DNA of 64,000 nt from Apis mellifera (GCF_003254395.2 NC_037641.1:3133001-3197000), one strand, 5' to 3'; positions 10,001 to 55,160 are shown, counted from the first letter of the stretch. The notes: a model not told the origin generated them from the sequence alone. Numbers and translations: made by a program.

Positions 10001-11974
10001 CATCACCCGTGCGACGATGACAAAAGAGGACGCTTGTCTGCGCCACCTTCTTTCTCTCCCTGGAATCCCATCATGGATCATCATCGTGGTGCCTGGAAAT
10101 CGCTCGCACCGGGGAATACGTCGAGCGCGACAATGCGTTCGAGCGATATTTCGTAGGAAAAAAAAAAAAGGAGAGAGAGAAAAAGGCGGGACGACGTTGG
10201 CGCGCTTTGCAAGGGGAAAAGATGGCCCACAGGGGCGCCTCGGGTTCGCGCCTTCCGTGAATGAGCCTCGCGTTCGATCGCGTCCGCCGGGAATCCGCCA
10301 TTCAATTTTATAATTACGAAATTGCTAATGGAGCGGCGACACTCCCCGTCCCGCTTGGGGACGCTTCTGCATTTTCCTTCGGCGAGAGAGAACGCGGATT
10401 TTCGCGAACCTCGAGCGTGTGTTTCTTGTTATTGTTCTTCGAGGTGACAGTTGGATTTCGATTTATAATAATTTCCAACATCTTCTGTTTCTTCTTCTCT
10501 TTTTTATTAATCCTTTAATAATTACCTTTTTCTTCTATCAAGTTTACCTCGATATTTATTAAACAATAACAAGTATATATATCGTTGTAAATTAATATTC
10601 GATAGATTATATCGAATTCGTCGAACAATTTCAAGTGTTATTATTTTACGATTCGTTATCCCCTTGTTATCAAATTCCGATCTTGGAAATACTGTGAAAA
10701 GAAAAAAAAAAAATTTAATTATAAATTTAATTAAAGAAGAAACGTTGAAGTATAGAGCGACAGAATTTCTTGGTTACCTAATAAAGAATTAACCTTTGCG
10801 GTTTCGAATTGCGCAGTAAAAAGAGCAAAGTATAGGTGCATCGCGATAAGCGATAATTCCGCGACACGTATATACTCAGTGCGATAATCGTTATCCGATC
10901 GCGAAACTTATTATTATTACGTAATCCCTTCGTTTCGTTTGCCGCCACCGCCGGTTTATACCGCCAAGTCAAGAGGGTTGATTGAACTTGTTTCAGGCTT
11001 CTTTATCGGGAACGCAGCCGTATATGGCTTTAAGTGGATTGAGGCCGCTCGAATAAGCCTGATCGAACGTAATAATTTCCCCGTTTCCATTTCACCCACT
11101 CCGCTCGGGTGAATCACTCGGTTCGTAGACACGGTGACATCGAAACCGGGCAAATCGACTTGCATCGATATATACACGGAATACGTGATTGTAATGTCTC
11201 CCCAACCAATGTTCCGAATCCGTTTAATGATTTTTACCTTTGTTTACGTTTGTTCACAGCCGAGAGGAAAACATCGTTGGGCAAGGATTGGCATGGATCG
11301 TGTTTACGTTGCGAGAAATGTAACAAAACGTTGACACCGGGCAGCCATTCGGAACACGAAGGAAAACCTTATTGCAATCATCCGTGTTACGCCGCTCTGT
11401 TCGGGCCGGGAGGTGAGTCGTAAATGAATATTTCGAGAGAGTTTAAGAATCGATAACCTTATGCTCTTGTGTTTTGTTTATTTCCAAGCCTTTGAATTTC
11501 CTCGAATTCTCTCTAATGTTTTGTTTTGAACGATTCTATTTGGACTCGTGGACTCGTATCGTTACGCGTAATGAATATTTTCGTTTCGAATATTTCTTTT
11601 TGTACTTTATACTTGTCTATTCTTTAAATTATTTCGACGATGATTCGTCAGATTGCGTACGAAAATTCGTACGATATTTTAATAATTTATTATTCGATTG
11701 ATATTTAAAACGTGTGAAATAAAAGTGATTAAAAATTTAAAGGTTAACGTATAATGTGATGATACGAAATGGAATTTTTTAATCATGAAAGTTTTATATT
11801 ACCGTAATTAAAAATGAATTTAATGATCATTGATGAAGAATTTTTTAAATTTCTCAAATTCCTTTCTTCCTTCTCGCAATCTCGACAGAGTTGTAGGTAA
11901 AACTGAAACATTTATTTTTACGCATTGCAGGTTTCGGCAGAGGCGGTGCGGAGAGTTACGTTTACAAGAAGTGA
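4060..11974 (+). CDS. Small LIM-domain protein, cysteine-rich protein 1 type
   Basis: Three exons (4060-4099, 11260-11412, 11931-11974) join in frame to a complete 78-residue protein. It starts [20 protein letters not shown] and ends [13 protein letters not shown] single LIM domain covers nearly the whole chain: the first zinc site uses CPKC and the WHGSCLRC segment, and the second uses CEKC with YCNHPC. The ALFGPGGFGRGG tail is the Gly-rich extension usual in CRIP/CRP proteins. Family members are small zinc-binding adaptors in cytoplasm and nucleus, often linked to muscle or the actin cytoskeleton. All splice junctions are GT-AG with matching phase. The ATG was chosen because it places the LIM Cys pair at residues 4 and 7, as in relatives. 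Confidence 0.95.
4100..11259 (+). other. Intron 1 of the CRIP-like gene
   Basis: This 7.2 kb intron has two textures. The outer parts (4.1-6.6 kb and 10.5-11.2 kb) are AT-rich with homopolymer runs. The middle (6.75-10.4 kb) is much more GC-rich and strongly strand-asymmetric, purine-rich at about 8.5-9.1 kb and pyrimidine-rich at about 9.27-9.6 kb, with CA/TA repeats near 8.50 kb and GA repeats near 8.91 kb. Open frames in the middle are low-complexity Arg/Ser/Pro-rich by-products of this composition. I see no supportable gene. Confidence 0.6.
9121..9275. promoter_or_regulatory. Candidate regulatory block in CRIP-like intron 1
   Basis: A compositionally complex block between two low-complexity tracts contains clustered TAATTA-type homeodomain core sites (near 9247-9268) and GC-rich motifs. 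It looks unlike the simple repeats on both sides and could be a conserved enhancer. This is inference from sequence complexity only. Confidence 0.2.
11260..11412 (+). CDS. CRIP-like exon 2 (LIM core)
   Basis: It starts after a TTCACAG acceptor and encodes the body of the LIM domain: [20 protein letters not shown], then [20 protein letters not shown] and [11 protein letters not shown]. It ends at GTGAGT in phase 1. Confidence 0.96.
11413..11930 (+). other. Intron 2 of the CRIP-like gene
   Basis: This 0.52 kb AT-rich intron is bounded by GTGAGT and TTGCAG. It contains nothing recognisable besides the splice sites. Confidence 0.7.
11931..11974 (+). CDS. CRIP-like exon 3 (C-terminus)
   Basis: After the acceptor GCATTGCAG it encodes [14 protein letters not shown] and a TGA stop at 11972-11974. 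This exon is too short to be seen as an open frame on its own; the phase and the conserved Gly-rich tail identify it. Confidence 0.93.
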
Positions 11975-12210
11975 AAAATCTAAGGAATTTTACGGCAATA
12001 TAATACTTATTTCTAATCAAATCGCGTTACCTGTACCGTAGCAATTAAATTTAATTAATAACATTAGATAACTAGATTGTCTGAGCGTGAAGTACAACAT
12101 ATTTTTGTTAGAATTAAATGTGTTAATGGTTGCAAATATGAATATGAAATACTTAAGATAATTTTTTATAAAATCACGCATAATGTATCTCTATATTAGA
12201 TATAAATTTG

Positions 12211-12216
12211 AATAAA
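12211..12216 (+). terminator. Candidate polyadenylation signal of CRIP-like gene
   Basis: AATAAA occurs about 240 bases after the stop codon on the coding strand, in AT-rich DNA. It is the first canonical hexamer I noticed downstream, but the AT richness makes chance matches common. Confidence 0.4.
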
Positions 12217-13494
12217 AATTTAATGCCAGTTTGAAAATAAGTTGTTTTTTGCAACGACGGATAATGGAGAAATCTATATCGACTTGTGTTACCTTGTGCA
12301 ACATGGATGAAATATTGAATGGATGCGACATCTTATGGAACTTTGCGCAAGTTCTGTAATAACGAGTTTGAAAAAAATCAGGCTGTTTTGTACGCCCTCT
12401 ACGATTTCTTAATTTTTCATACAATTTACTTTTTGCGTAAACTTTTTATATTTTTCAATATTATTAACAATAATTTTACTCTTTTTCGATAAATGAAACG
12501 ATTTGCTTGCTATTTTAATTTTTTTTAATATTTTTGTATTACTTTTTAATTGATATTATAAAGCTTCGCTTCCAATCATTATATTATGTTGATATATTTA
12601 TGAAATATCTTTGGAAAACCAATTCAAACTTCAATTATTTATAATTCAATAATGAATCTTATTCAATTATTTTTATATATCAACTTTTATATTTATTCAA
12701 TCTGTGGAATCGATTATATATTAACATTCTATATATATAAATATATTTAATTAATCAAATTATAATTATTTTATTTTACGAATTGTAAAATAACAAAAAT
12801 AACAAATATCTTTCGCAAGGTAGTGATAGTGAAAAGATGAAACGAACGTCATATAAACCTCATATTTATTTAAAAAGGATGTACAGAGTTTTGTTTGCAA
12901 GTATCAACAGCGAGACTCGGCAAGAGCGGCGCACGAAACAAGAATCATAATATCACACGGGACGAAATGACAGCGAAATGAAGGAGGGGAGAAAAAAAAA
13001 AATAAAATAAAATAGAACGATAAAAGAAAAGAGAACTGTTCGTTAACTCGAAATATAAAAAAAATTCACGGAGGGCGCAGCATTCAAACTCGAAGTCTCG
13101 ATTTTTATCTCGCACAAATTATATTTTTCCTATCAAGGATACGTATATCCACTCCGTTTGAATATTGCGCGGGAAAATGATCCCTCTCGTGATGCATCGT
13201 TTTTTTTTTCCCTTTTTTAATTTCTCCTCTAGTTTCGACGATTCGACGTTAACATATCGTGTGCTTTCCTCTCTTTAAAACTTTTTTTTTCTTCTTTTCT
13301 TTTCATTTCTTTTCTTTCTTTATTTCGTTTCCTAAAACACTTCCATTTTATGGAAGTTCGAAACGTTAACCGCGGATATTGCTCTCTTCTATTTCTCTCT
13401 CTCTCTCTCTCATTCAACGGAATTTCTTTGGCAAAACTTATTACACATAGGTCGTCGGTTATTATTTAATAAATAATAAAGGCATTAAATAAAT

Positions 13495-13735
13495 CGTGTA
13501 ATAATAATAATAATAATAATGATGATAATGGTATAATAATAATTAGAATAATAATAATAATAATAATAATATTAATAATAATAAATCATGAGAATAATGG
13601 GAGAAAAATAAGATAGCGATAATAATAGAATAGAATAAAAAAAAATAATAATAATAAAATGAAGAGTTCATAATCATCATCGTTACAATAATAATAATAA
13701 TAATAATAGAAATAACAATGTGAAGTACGCAACAT
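13495..13735. repeat. AAT/ATA trinucleotide-rich microsatellite zone
   Basis: Interrupted runs of AAT/ATA triplets extend over about 240 bases with scattered GAT and GAA variants. It is a compound, imperfect microsatellite. Confidence 0.9.
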
Positions 13736-14519
13736 TAGTCAATTACAATCCCGACAAATTATAAAAATCGCAATGAAAGTCAGATCGATGTGTATGCGTG
13801 TGTGTGTGTGTACCCCTTTATAAAAAAAATAAAAAATAAAAAAAAAACAGAAAAATAAACGTGAAACAGAAGAAGATTGATTTTCATCGATTGGCAGGTA
13901 TATCGCGAGTGTAAAACATTGTTAATACTCGAATTTGTTGCAGCCTCGAAATACTAAGCATGATCGCAATATCTCTCTCTCTCTCTCTCTTTCTTTCTGT
14001 GTCTTCCTTTTCCATACCGTTTTCCATGCCCCAGATTCTTTCTGCACACAATTTTATTACGACACGTAACGCTACGATACGACAATTTATAAATAGCAAT
14101 TATTCAGCAATGAGAGATCGCGGCTACGGATCCTTCGTCCCTGCGGACAAACACGGCGGAAACGTAATCGCGTTGGCGGGCTGAACACGTAAAGAACGCA
14201 ACTAACAGGAAGGGGTATAGTATCGGTTTTGAAATCATGGTGACATATCGTCGAACGATCGGTGGAATAGAGAGACCGAGCCGTACGAAGAGATAATTGT
14301 ACGAATAAATTGTTCGTTTGACGCTCGGATCGATGAACGATCTGACAATCACGGTTGCAAGCACGCTTAGGATCGACGATGTCGACGATGTCTTTTTCGC
14401 TACGATTCCGTGAACCGTGTCTACAACGATAATACACGCGTAATGCAATTAATAAAGGTAATGATGGAAAGGTGAAAGATCGTACGAGTCGTTTGCTAAA
14501 CGTTCGAATAAATATATTA

Positions 14520-14665
14520 CGATAAAATGTATTTTTTTAAAAATATATTCTTTTCTTTTAATCTTATTGTGATATACGGATATATATTGTATTGCGTAAT
14601 ATAGAGATATATCACAATAAAGTTAAAAAGATAATGTTTTAAAAAATGAATAATAAATATATAAC
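14520..14665. repeat. Imperfect inverted repeat, AT-rich
   Basis: A 13-base stretch TTATTGTGATATA at about 14563 has its exact reverse complement near 14607-14620. The similarity extends imperfectly outward on both sides for some 30 bases. The whole could fold into a hairpin of about 140 bases. It may be a small MITE-like remnant; no transposase homology is visible. Confidence 0.55.
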
Positions 14666-17109
14666 AAGATATTTCAAAATTATCGAACTGTTATCGTTCG
14701 CGCGAGACACGCTTGAGAAAATATAATTTGTTAATTATGAGATAACTGTGATGCGAGCGAAATTGTGCTTGGAAATCCATTTCATGGTAGATTTCTCAAG
14801 CGAGACGCGATGATACGTTGATATAAACGTCTCTACACGAGACTGATAACTTATAAAAATAATTAAAATTATTTTGTTATGTTCATTGCACTATTTGCAT
14901 TTCTATTAAATAGAAAGGACAACGTATAATTACCTTCGTGGCGAGATAAAATTAACTCGTATAATTGAGAAATTAAAAGAAGAAAATATAGAGTAACAAA
15001 TAAATACGTTCGAATTATACCGCGCATGTGCGCGCATGTACGTACGTTTCTAGACGCAACGCGCATGCCCGGCGCATATCGTATGCGCGATCGAAAGGCG
15101 CTGGACACGCGCGCGTAAATTTCCTTATTAAGGTTACAAATTAACATTTTTGCCCGTTAATCATAAAGAAATTGCAAGCAACGTAACTTCTCATTAAAGT
15201 TGCCGTGGCCAGACGTTAATTACGGTTCCGCGATAGTTTTTTCTCTTCTCTTTTCGAAACGTTACGCTCGACGCGGTGCCGGAAGCTAGTTGATTTCCGT
15301 GGTTGTGTGATGTGCGCGAGTGTAGTGAAGGCGTTGGACGGAACGCGGGAATAATCACCATCAACCGGCCATCAAGGAAGTGTCCGTTGTTTTGTTTAGA
15401 AAAAAAAAAGAAAAAAATCAAACCATGGAATGAAATTACGAATCGTTACATGCCAGCTATAATATCCACGGACGATTTGTGATCGACGAAGGATGGCAGT
15501 TTCGATCGAAGGTAACGTATCTTTTTCATTGCATACACGATGGCGTTACCTTCGGCGAAAGAATCGACCGCGATGACGTAGAGCCCGCGTTTCACGACTT
15601 CGTTTCGCCTTTCACGCTTTCCCGATTTCTCGATTTGCATTCTCCCTCATTGTTTTGTACATTTACGTCGATCCTCGTAACGTCGCTCGCAAACACGCGC
15701 ATCCGTTTACATCTAAAAATCGCTTTCGAACCGCCATAAAACTCTGCCTTAGCCGTACGCCTACGCGACGCCACGCAATTCTCATTTCGGCAATCCGTCT
15801 GTGGTCTTTGGTTTCTACAAAAAATATATATAATATCCTTAACAGTAATGATCGTTACGTCGATTCCTGATTTAAAAATCTCAATAAACTTATCCATTAT
15901 ATCTACTATATTACTTATATCGTTTCGTGGAAAGGGAGGGGAGAAGAGGGGCGGAGGGGAGAGGGGAGGGAGGGAGGGAGAGAGGTGAAGATAGGTCGTC
16001 GTGCTTATTAGAAGAAAGAACGTGCCGTGTTGGGCAGTTTTGACTCTGTTTTACACGGATAATATTATGTATATTTATATATATATAATTTTTTTTTTTT
16101 TTCCTTCACTTTATATAATATGTACACGTTCTAACGCCGTCGGTAACAAATGTGCCCAACTACATTCGCGTTACAAAGATCGATTACAACAATGGGGTAT
16201 CGAGAGGAAAATTGTCGGGAATGCACGGGCACATTTGGAGGGACGACCGATCGCGGGAATTGTGTAGAAATTATACTAACTGAGGATCGTTAAATTAAAC
16301 TACCTATGATTATGCGCACTCTACGTGAGTAGGTAGCGACACTGTCGGTAACGCATACGGGCCAACCTGTAATCCCGACGCAACCACGCAATCAGACAGA
16401 ATTGTGTCCTTAGTGTCGCTCGGACCAGACACTCGTTTTGCCGTCCCATTCGTAATAATATTATTCGTAAATAAGATCGTTGACGGGCATCGGTCAAGCT
16501 GCTTTTCTATTTTTCCCCGTGACACGGGTTATCTGTCGTCTTCTAACAACGACTTTTAACCACAATTATCACGGGCAATCATGCGTCAATTCGCAACAGC
16601 GTTCGATGTTCGATGTTCATGCCTCGTTCCATTGAGCGCTGCTGTCGTGTGTATCGTGTGAACGGCTATGGACGACTTCGATCATCGTCATTAACGTTGT
16701 TAAGAAAATTTCTCAAGGAAAAAAGAAAAAAAGTCTCTATCTCTCTCGCGATTCACGCGCTGATCGACACGAAATCCCCAAACGCGATTCAATCGTGAAC
16801 AATGTCGCGTTGCATCGACTTGAACGTGTATCTGGTCATGATCCGCCATAATTCTTTCTCTCTCTCTCTCTCTCTCACACACACACTCTCCGTTCTTCTT
16901 CCTGTTTTCTTAACGGGAATTCGTCGTGGTTATCCGTGTTGCGATCTTTCATTCGATGATAACGGTTCGTTCGAACCGTTTAATAAAAGAGATCATTGCT
17001 TAATTTCAGCATGGTTCCTCGTGATATGGCGTCCGAACTCGTTGGTCGCTGTTCCCACTCCAGAAAGAGAACCCTCTGCCCGGAATTGGTCTCCTGTTCC
17101 ATCGATTAA

Positions 17110-49048
<31,939 letters not shown>

Positions 49049-51200
49049 CTCGGCCCCTCAGTAGCCGACGGCCGTCGGCTGTGGGAATCCAGCTGGAGCT
49101 TCCTCTCCACGATTTCGCTCGCGCCGCGTGCAAACTCTCTCAAACTCCCCCGGCGAAGAACACGGCGCTCAGTCCTTCTTCCACTATCTCCTCTCTCTTT
49201 CTTTTCTTTCTTTCTTTCCAAGTCTTGTGCCGGCTATCTGGTTTACGGAGCGGCGGTACAATGACCGTCATCAGGAGCGTCTTTGTGCCGGACGACGGGT
49301 GGCTTCGACCAGCACCCGGTCGGCCGTCGAAGGCTCATCTTCGACACCCGAATCTCGAAATATCTACGATCTATCCCGTCCGACTTGTTCCCTCACACCA
49401 CTGAACCACCAGGCATCACTGAACTCCACTCGACCCGCACCGTGTCCACAATCGCGGCGAATCCTCGACGCGGTTTTCGCCTCTCTTCCGCGTCATCGTT
49501 CTTCCGTCATTCGCGTAACAACAATAATATTCTCTTCTTCTTCTCCTGTTCGAATATCTCTGGAGGATTACTTATATACTTTTATATTATACTCAAGGGG
49601 GTGGAACAAGTTAATCACTTTTCTCACTATCCTATCCAGCACTTGAGTATTCTCACTTCACCGTATCCGAGGGAGGACGATCACTTCTTCCCGTATTCCT
49701 TTCTCCATCCCCCTTTTTCTCAACAATCAACCGGGTCACAACAATCCATCCCGAAGAGACGAGAGAAAGTGATGGACAGATAGATAAAAGGAGAGATAGA
49801 CCGGTTGTTTATCTCTTGGAGGAAGGAACTTTCGACCGAGAAATTGATAACAACAAAAGATACTAATCGCCGATACCGAGGAAAGGAAGGAAGGGAAGAA
49901 GAAAGGAAGGACGATCCTTTCGGGGAAGGAGGGAGGGAGGGGGGAGAGCGATCCGTTGAACGCTCGCCAACGAAGCAAGCCCGTGAAAGGGAGGCTTGGC
50001 TCGTCGTCGCGTGGTTTTCGAGAGAAGAAGAAGAAAAAAAAGTAGAAGAAGAAGGAGAAGAAGAAGAAAAAGAGGTCTCTTCTCCCGGTCACGTCCGACT
50101 CTCTCTCGTTATCGTTATCAGCCGCGGTGACACGGTGGCTGGACCCCAAAAAGCGGCACGGCCGTGCTGGCGACAACGACGTGAAAGCACGGGACGAGGG
50201 CTTCTGGCTCACGGGCACACGTGACTCGGCCAAGCTTTTCGACCCCCGCCTCTCCCGTCGAGCTTTCATCCCCACGCGCCTCGCAACCCCGCCTTTCGCA
50301 TCCCTCGGCCAGCATCCAGCCGGGAGGATCCCGGCCACGGATTGGCCCGTGCCTGGATCACGTGGGGAGGGGGGCCGAGGTGGGGCGGCTACGCGGGGTT
50401 TCTACGGAAACGGCTTGAGCGTCGCGCGGGATAACGTCGTTATTGGCATCCACCGCCGCCGCCGTGGGACGGGGAGGGGTGGGGAGGGGAGGGAAGAAGG
50501 GAAGAAGAATCGCGAAAATCCGTGGGATGGTGGATGGTGGCAAAGGTTGCGAAATAAACCGTTCGCCGGCTGGTCTACCGCCAACAGTCCCACGCGAAAT
50601 CACGCGGCGCGCACCCCCGGCGAGCGCCGCTTATTCATGAGCTGCTGCGTCCCTCTCCGAGGGAGAGAGGAATCTTCGAAACCTCTTTTGCTCTCCTTGG
50701 ACACCGTGTCTCGCCTTATCGATTTTATTTATTTAAGAGTTTCCCTTTGTCGCTCCACTTCTTCCCAAAACACCACCTTCGTTTCTTTTTTTTCTTTCAC
50801 TCTCTCTTTTCCGGAGAAAATCTCTCTTCTTTTCTTTTCTTCCTTTCGAAAACTCACTCGCACGACTATTGTTATGTTATACAAACAATAATTTCGAAAC
50901 AACGTTGTAACGAACAGTTTTGGAGGAGGTGCACTCGGAGGCGGTTAATCACGGGACTGATTACGTGCAACGCTGCTGTCCACGGCTCTTCTCGTGAGGA
51001 GAGGAGAGCGGGAAGGGAGGAAAGGGCTAGGAATCCGCAAGTAAACGCGTGTCATAGTGGGGGGAGGAGAGGAGTGGGTGGGGCGGGATACTGGTTTTAC
51101 AAAAGTATACGAGCTGGGGATACTTTTCCTTGGGAACACGACTCGTCTATATACATATATATATATAATCTGGTGTGGTGTAACATTTATCTATAATCCA
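49049..51200 (-). promoter_or_regulatory. Presumed sv 5' leader and proximal regulatory region
   Basis: This is the DNA directly upstream of the sv start codon. It is more CpG-rich than the introns, notably 50.1-50.65 kb, with purine-rich runs at 49.86-50.08 kb. The overlapping open frames on both strands are low-complexity and do not resemble proteins. The transcription start cannot be placed. Confidence 0.35.
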
Positions 51201-54200
51201 TAGATGCTTATTCGCCGGAAGAAACTTATCACTTTTATGCAGGCCATAACTCGAAAGTTGGGCAATGCGCGCGAATGCATTCCCAATTACCCTTCGAGCG
51301 ATTCGCCCGAATCGCTCATCCCTTGCCCCTCCCCTCCATCACCACGATTTTTACCCATCTCATCCCCCTCCCTCCGAGTTATTTGCCCGGCCAAACTTTC
51401 GCGTATATCGCGTGTATCGAGGATTTATGGATAAAAAACGCTTTGACCGCGATCCAGAAGGGAAAAAATATCTATTACGCGTTCTTAATACACGTAGAAA
51501 TAGAAGTAAAGTTTATTAAACTTGTTTGTTACTTTCCTTTTTTCACGATCACTCATCTAACAGCTTCTTCCAACCCTAAAATCCCTCCTTTCACTAGAAC
51601 AAATTATTACAGTGATGAGACAATAATCGATCTCGAGAAGCGAAAGAATATCTGAGACGAGGCATAGATTCGCAACGATATCACGATTCGAAGACTCTAT
51701 CGTAAATGGTGCATGAAACGGAGAGAGAGAGAGAGGCAAAAAAAAGAAAAAGGAAGAAAGGAGATCTTCTTCTGGAGGAGAAAAGGCGGCGACCCCCCAC
51801 CTGTCTAAAAATGTGTATCGCTCTGGGAAGGTCTGGGACCCGGGAATCAGCCGGAAGGTGCGGTCAGCCATGGTGCGGCGTCGGTGGGACCGCCGTTGGG
51901 CCGCGAATCTCACAAGGGTCCGGTTTACATTCGAGTTCGCTCTTTCACGACTCCATTCCTCCACCTTTCCAACTTCGTAAAGGTGGTTGTTCCACCTCCG
52001 CCGCCTCTGCTGTTTCGTTCACAGGGAGCCCCCTCTTCCTTCTCCTCTTCCTCGACACTAGATACGTGAGATCGGGAAACGCGTCCATGTCATGTTTGCG
52101 TAACCGGCGTAGCCTGACACTCGAGGTAGCCGCCGGGGATCCCGTCGTAATTTCCTAGCAGCCCGATTCTGCGTTTTCGATTGTCCCTCCCCGCTCGCTT
52201 GGATCGATTACCGCATCCTGTTACATCCACGGCTACTTCTTTTTTTTTTTTTTACAACCTTTCCAAGGATGAAAGCTCCACCACGATGATTCAATCTTTC
52301 TCCAATTTTTCAAAGGATCTCAATTCTGGATTTCGAGTTGTTTGTTTATTAACCAGATTTAAGAAGAGTCTTAACAATAATAGATATTTATTTATATATT
52401 CATGTGTGTTTCTCACGTTATTGTAAAATATAGAAAATTCTTCTCCTTTTCTACAAAGATCTCTAATTTGTTATGTATATATGTAATTCGGTGTCAAATC
52501 TCTTTAAATCCTCCTCCCTCCAAATGTCAGAAGTGGAGCAAGCCGATTTCCCATGTCAGAAGAATCACCCTCGGAGGAGGAAGAATTCCTGGAGTTCACC
52601 TGCCCCAAATGGAACAAAGGGTGGTGCCGCCGTTGGCAACAGGGATCCATTCGTCATTATCGCGGTCGGCCGACCTAATCTCTCGAGGATCTCACGAGAG
52701 ATTACAGTTTGGCATATCATTTTGGCTGGGACGAACGAGCGGCTTGGCCCGCGTTGACGGGCAATATGTCCTCTACATGAGTGCGCCGGCACTCGACGTG
52801 AGACGGCACATCTCGAATTTGGGGAGGCCCGCCACGGTATTCAAAGTGTGCAAGGGGCGATGGTGGTTTCGGTAGAGCGGGAGGAGGGAGGGCAGATGCA
52901 GATGAGCTAGTTGCTCCGGGTGCATCGATCATTGGGGTGGGTTGCTCTTGCTCTCTTGGATGGGCCAGATCTGTGGCTGGCTGGCTCCTTCCTAATCCGT
53001 CGGGCAAACGGATATCAAGCATGTATTAATCCGATTTATCATTGGAGATTGGGAAATTTTCGCGAGTTTGCGCTTTTTTTCGAGATATTTATTCGTCAAT
53101 CGAATTGAATTAATTAAAATATTTAAAAGGCGTGTTTATTAGACGAAATTTATCGATTATATATCGTTTTATTTTAAAACTCGAATATTTCTCGAAAGAA
53201 TTTTAGATATTTTAAATAAAAAGGGGTATTATGATAAAATATATTGTTTATTATATTCATTATTTAATTCTAACATTTAACGGCCCAATACTTAATCTTT
53301 TTTAAAGACGCGATAAAATTCCAAAGAATTCGAAACAGGTATATATATATATATAGACTATAAAATACTTTCTAGTAGCCAGTAAAATTTTTTTATACCT
53401 TCTTCAATTCTCTGTCCAGAGATAAATTATTAAAAAGAAAAAAGGAAAGCCAAATACAACTCGAGACAATATTTCTTTTTCCTTTTTTCAATCAAAATTC
53501 ATATAAAAAATCTATCGAATCTATTTTATATATATACTCTCCACTTTGATTTAAATATACGAGAGATATTTTTCGCGAAAAGAAACACGCCACGAATCTT
53601 AAAATCGAGAAATTCACCCGGAATTTCATTAGCCCAGTCCCCAATTAGAGAAACTTCTGCGGTGATTCCGCGAGAATTATTTTTCTGTTTGCCGTCGCGC
53701 GGCCAGAGATAATGGGTCTCCGATGAGAATCTCGTCCGCGGCAAAAACGATCTGTCCGAACGACGAGAGAGAGAAGAGAGAATAAAAAAGGAAAATAGAG
53801 GAAAAAGCAACGGGCGAATTTATCCCCCTGTTGGCTCGCCGCTCTCGAAACCGCAAAAACCCCGAGTGCTCTTCGCGGAATTCGGCGACTATTCCGCAAA
53901 AGATTAACCCCTAACCGTGTCAAAGAGAGAGAAAGAGAGAAGGAGTGGAGCGATAACTTACGAGATTTGATGTAAATAGCGCGCTCGCTTATTTCGCGAG
54001 TTAAAAAAAATACGAGGGAGGGGGAATAAGGAAGGAGAGATGGAGAGTTTTTTCTTTTCCTTTTTTTCTTTCTTTTGCGTAATGAAAGCAATCAATTCAA
54101 GCTCCCTGGCTGCAACAACCGTACACTCCCCGTGGAAGGGAGGATCCAACCAGCCCCTCTCTCTCTCCTTCCTTCCTTCTCCCTCTTAGATGCTCGACAG

Positions 54201-54767
54201 AGAGGGAGGGAGAGAAAAAAAGGTAGGGGTAGTAACTCAGTCTCGCCTTGCCACCCTCTTTCTCGCCGCCCTAACGGTGGCCGGACCACTTTTGTAGTCA
54301 TCATAAAATGCCCTGCTTTCAAGTTCCGACGATTGCTACTCTCTCTCTCTCCTCCTCCCTTCTGCCCCAACCCCGAATCGAGGTGGTAGGAAGTAACGAA
54401 GTGGTGAGTTCGGTGCGAGGGTTCAGTGAGAGGAGGGGAAGGGCGGAAGCGAGAGGTGGAACAGGTTAATCCTGAGCATTTTCCAACTGGGATGGATGGA
54501 GGGAGGGAGAGGTGGATCGGTGGATGGTATCTCTTTAAAACAGCGGTAAAGTATCGTTAATCTTGGAAGGAGGGTCTCTTACTTTCGCCGGGACAAACTA
54601 GTTGGACACATCCGCTTGATACAAAAATAAATTGCGATCCGCCGCGATACGTCTTGCCTCTCCCCTTGCCGATCCCTTTATCGCGCGATCATCTTTCTTC
54701 GAGGCGGCTCCATTTTCCTTCGTTTTTGAAGACGGTATGCGGAATTGTGGAGATCGCGATTACGATT

Positions 54768-55160
54768 TTCGGATCGTGTCTTTTTTTACAAATCTTAGAT
54801 ATTTAAAGAAACGGGGATGAAAATGAAAGTAACAATGGAATTTTTAAATTTAAGTTAAGAGAGATCGTGTCTCTTTTTGTTATATTCATAAATACTTTTC
54901 GGATCGTTTCTTTTTTTACAAATTTTAGATATTTAAAGAAACGGGGATGAAAATGAAAGTAACAATGGAATTTTTAAATTTAAGTTAAGAGAGATCGTGT
55001 CTCTTTTTGTTAGATTCATAAATACTTTTCAGATCGTTTCTTTTTTTACAAATTTTAGATATTTAAAGAAACGGGGATGAAAATGAAAGTAACGATGGAA
55101 TTAAAATTTAAGTTAAGAGAGATCGCGTCTCTTTTTGTTAGATTCATAAGTACTTTAAAT
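54768..55160. repeat. Tandem repeat, three units of about 130 bases
   Basis: Units start near 54769, 54898 and 55029. Each contains TTTTTTTACAAAT, GATATTTAAAGAAACGGGGA, TGAAAATGAAAGTAAC and a purine-rich AAGTTAAGAGAGATCG before CTCTTTTTGTTA. The copies are about 95% alike by eye, so the array is young. Confidence 0.92.

Larger units (their letters stand above)
11975..17109. other. Converging 3' flanks of CRIP-like gene and sv
   Basis: These 5.1 kb hold the 3' UTRs of two converging genes and whatever separates them. Proceeding right: AT-rich DNA to 12.85 kb, an AAT/ATA trinucleotide-rich zone at 13.49-13.73 kb, a TC run near 13.97-13.99 kb, two small inverted repeats at 14.52-14.81 kb, a G-rich run at 15.93-15.99 kb, and TC/AC repeats near 16.86 kb. 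Reverse-strand AATAAA hexamers (for example at 12866-12871 and 13318-13323) are possible sv poly(A) signals. The sv 3' UTR could therefore be up to about 4 kb long; its end cannot be placed. I see no protein gene. Confidence 0.5.

Noticed and set aside
50127..50891. A 254-codon plus-strand open frame upstream of sv
   Set aside because: It is long because the region is GC-rich. It is Arg/Gly-rich at first and then Ser/Phe-rich, with no recognisable domain, and it opposes an equally long minus-strand frame.
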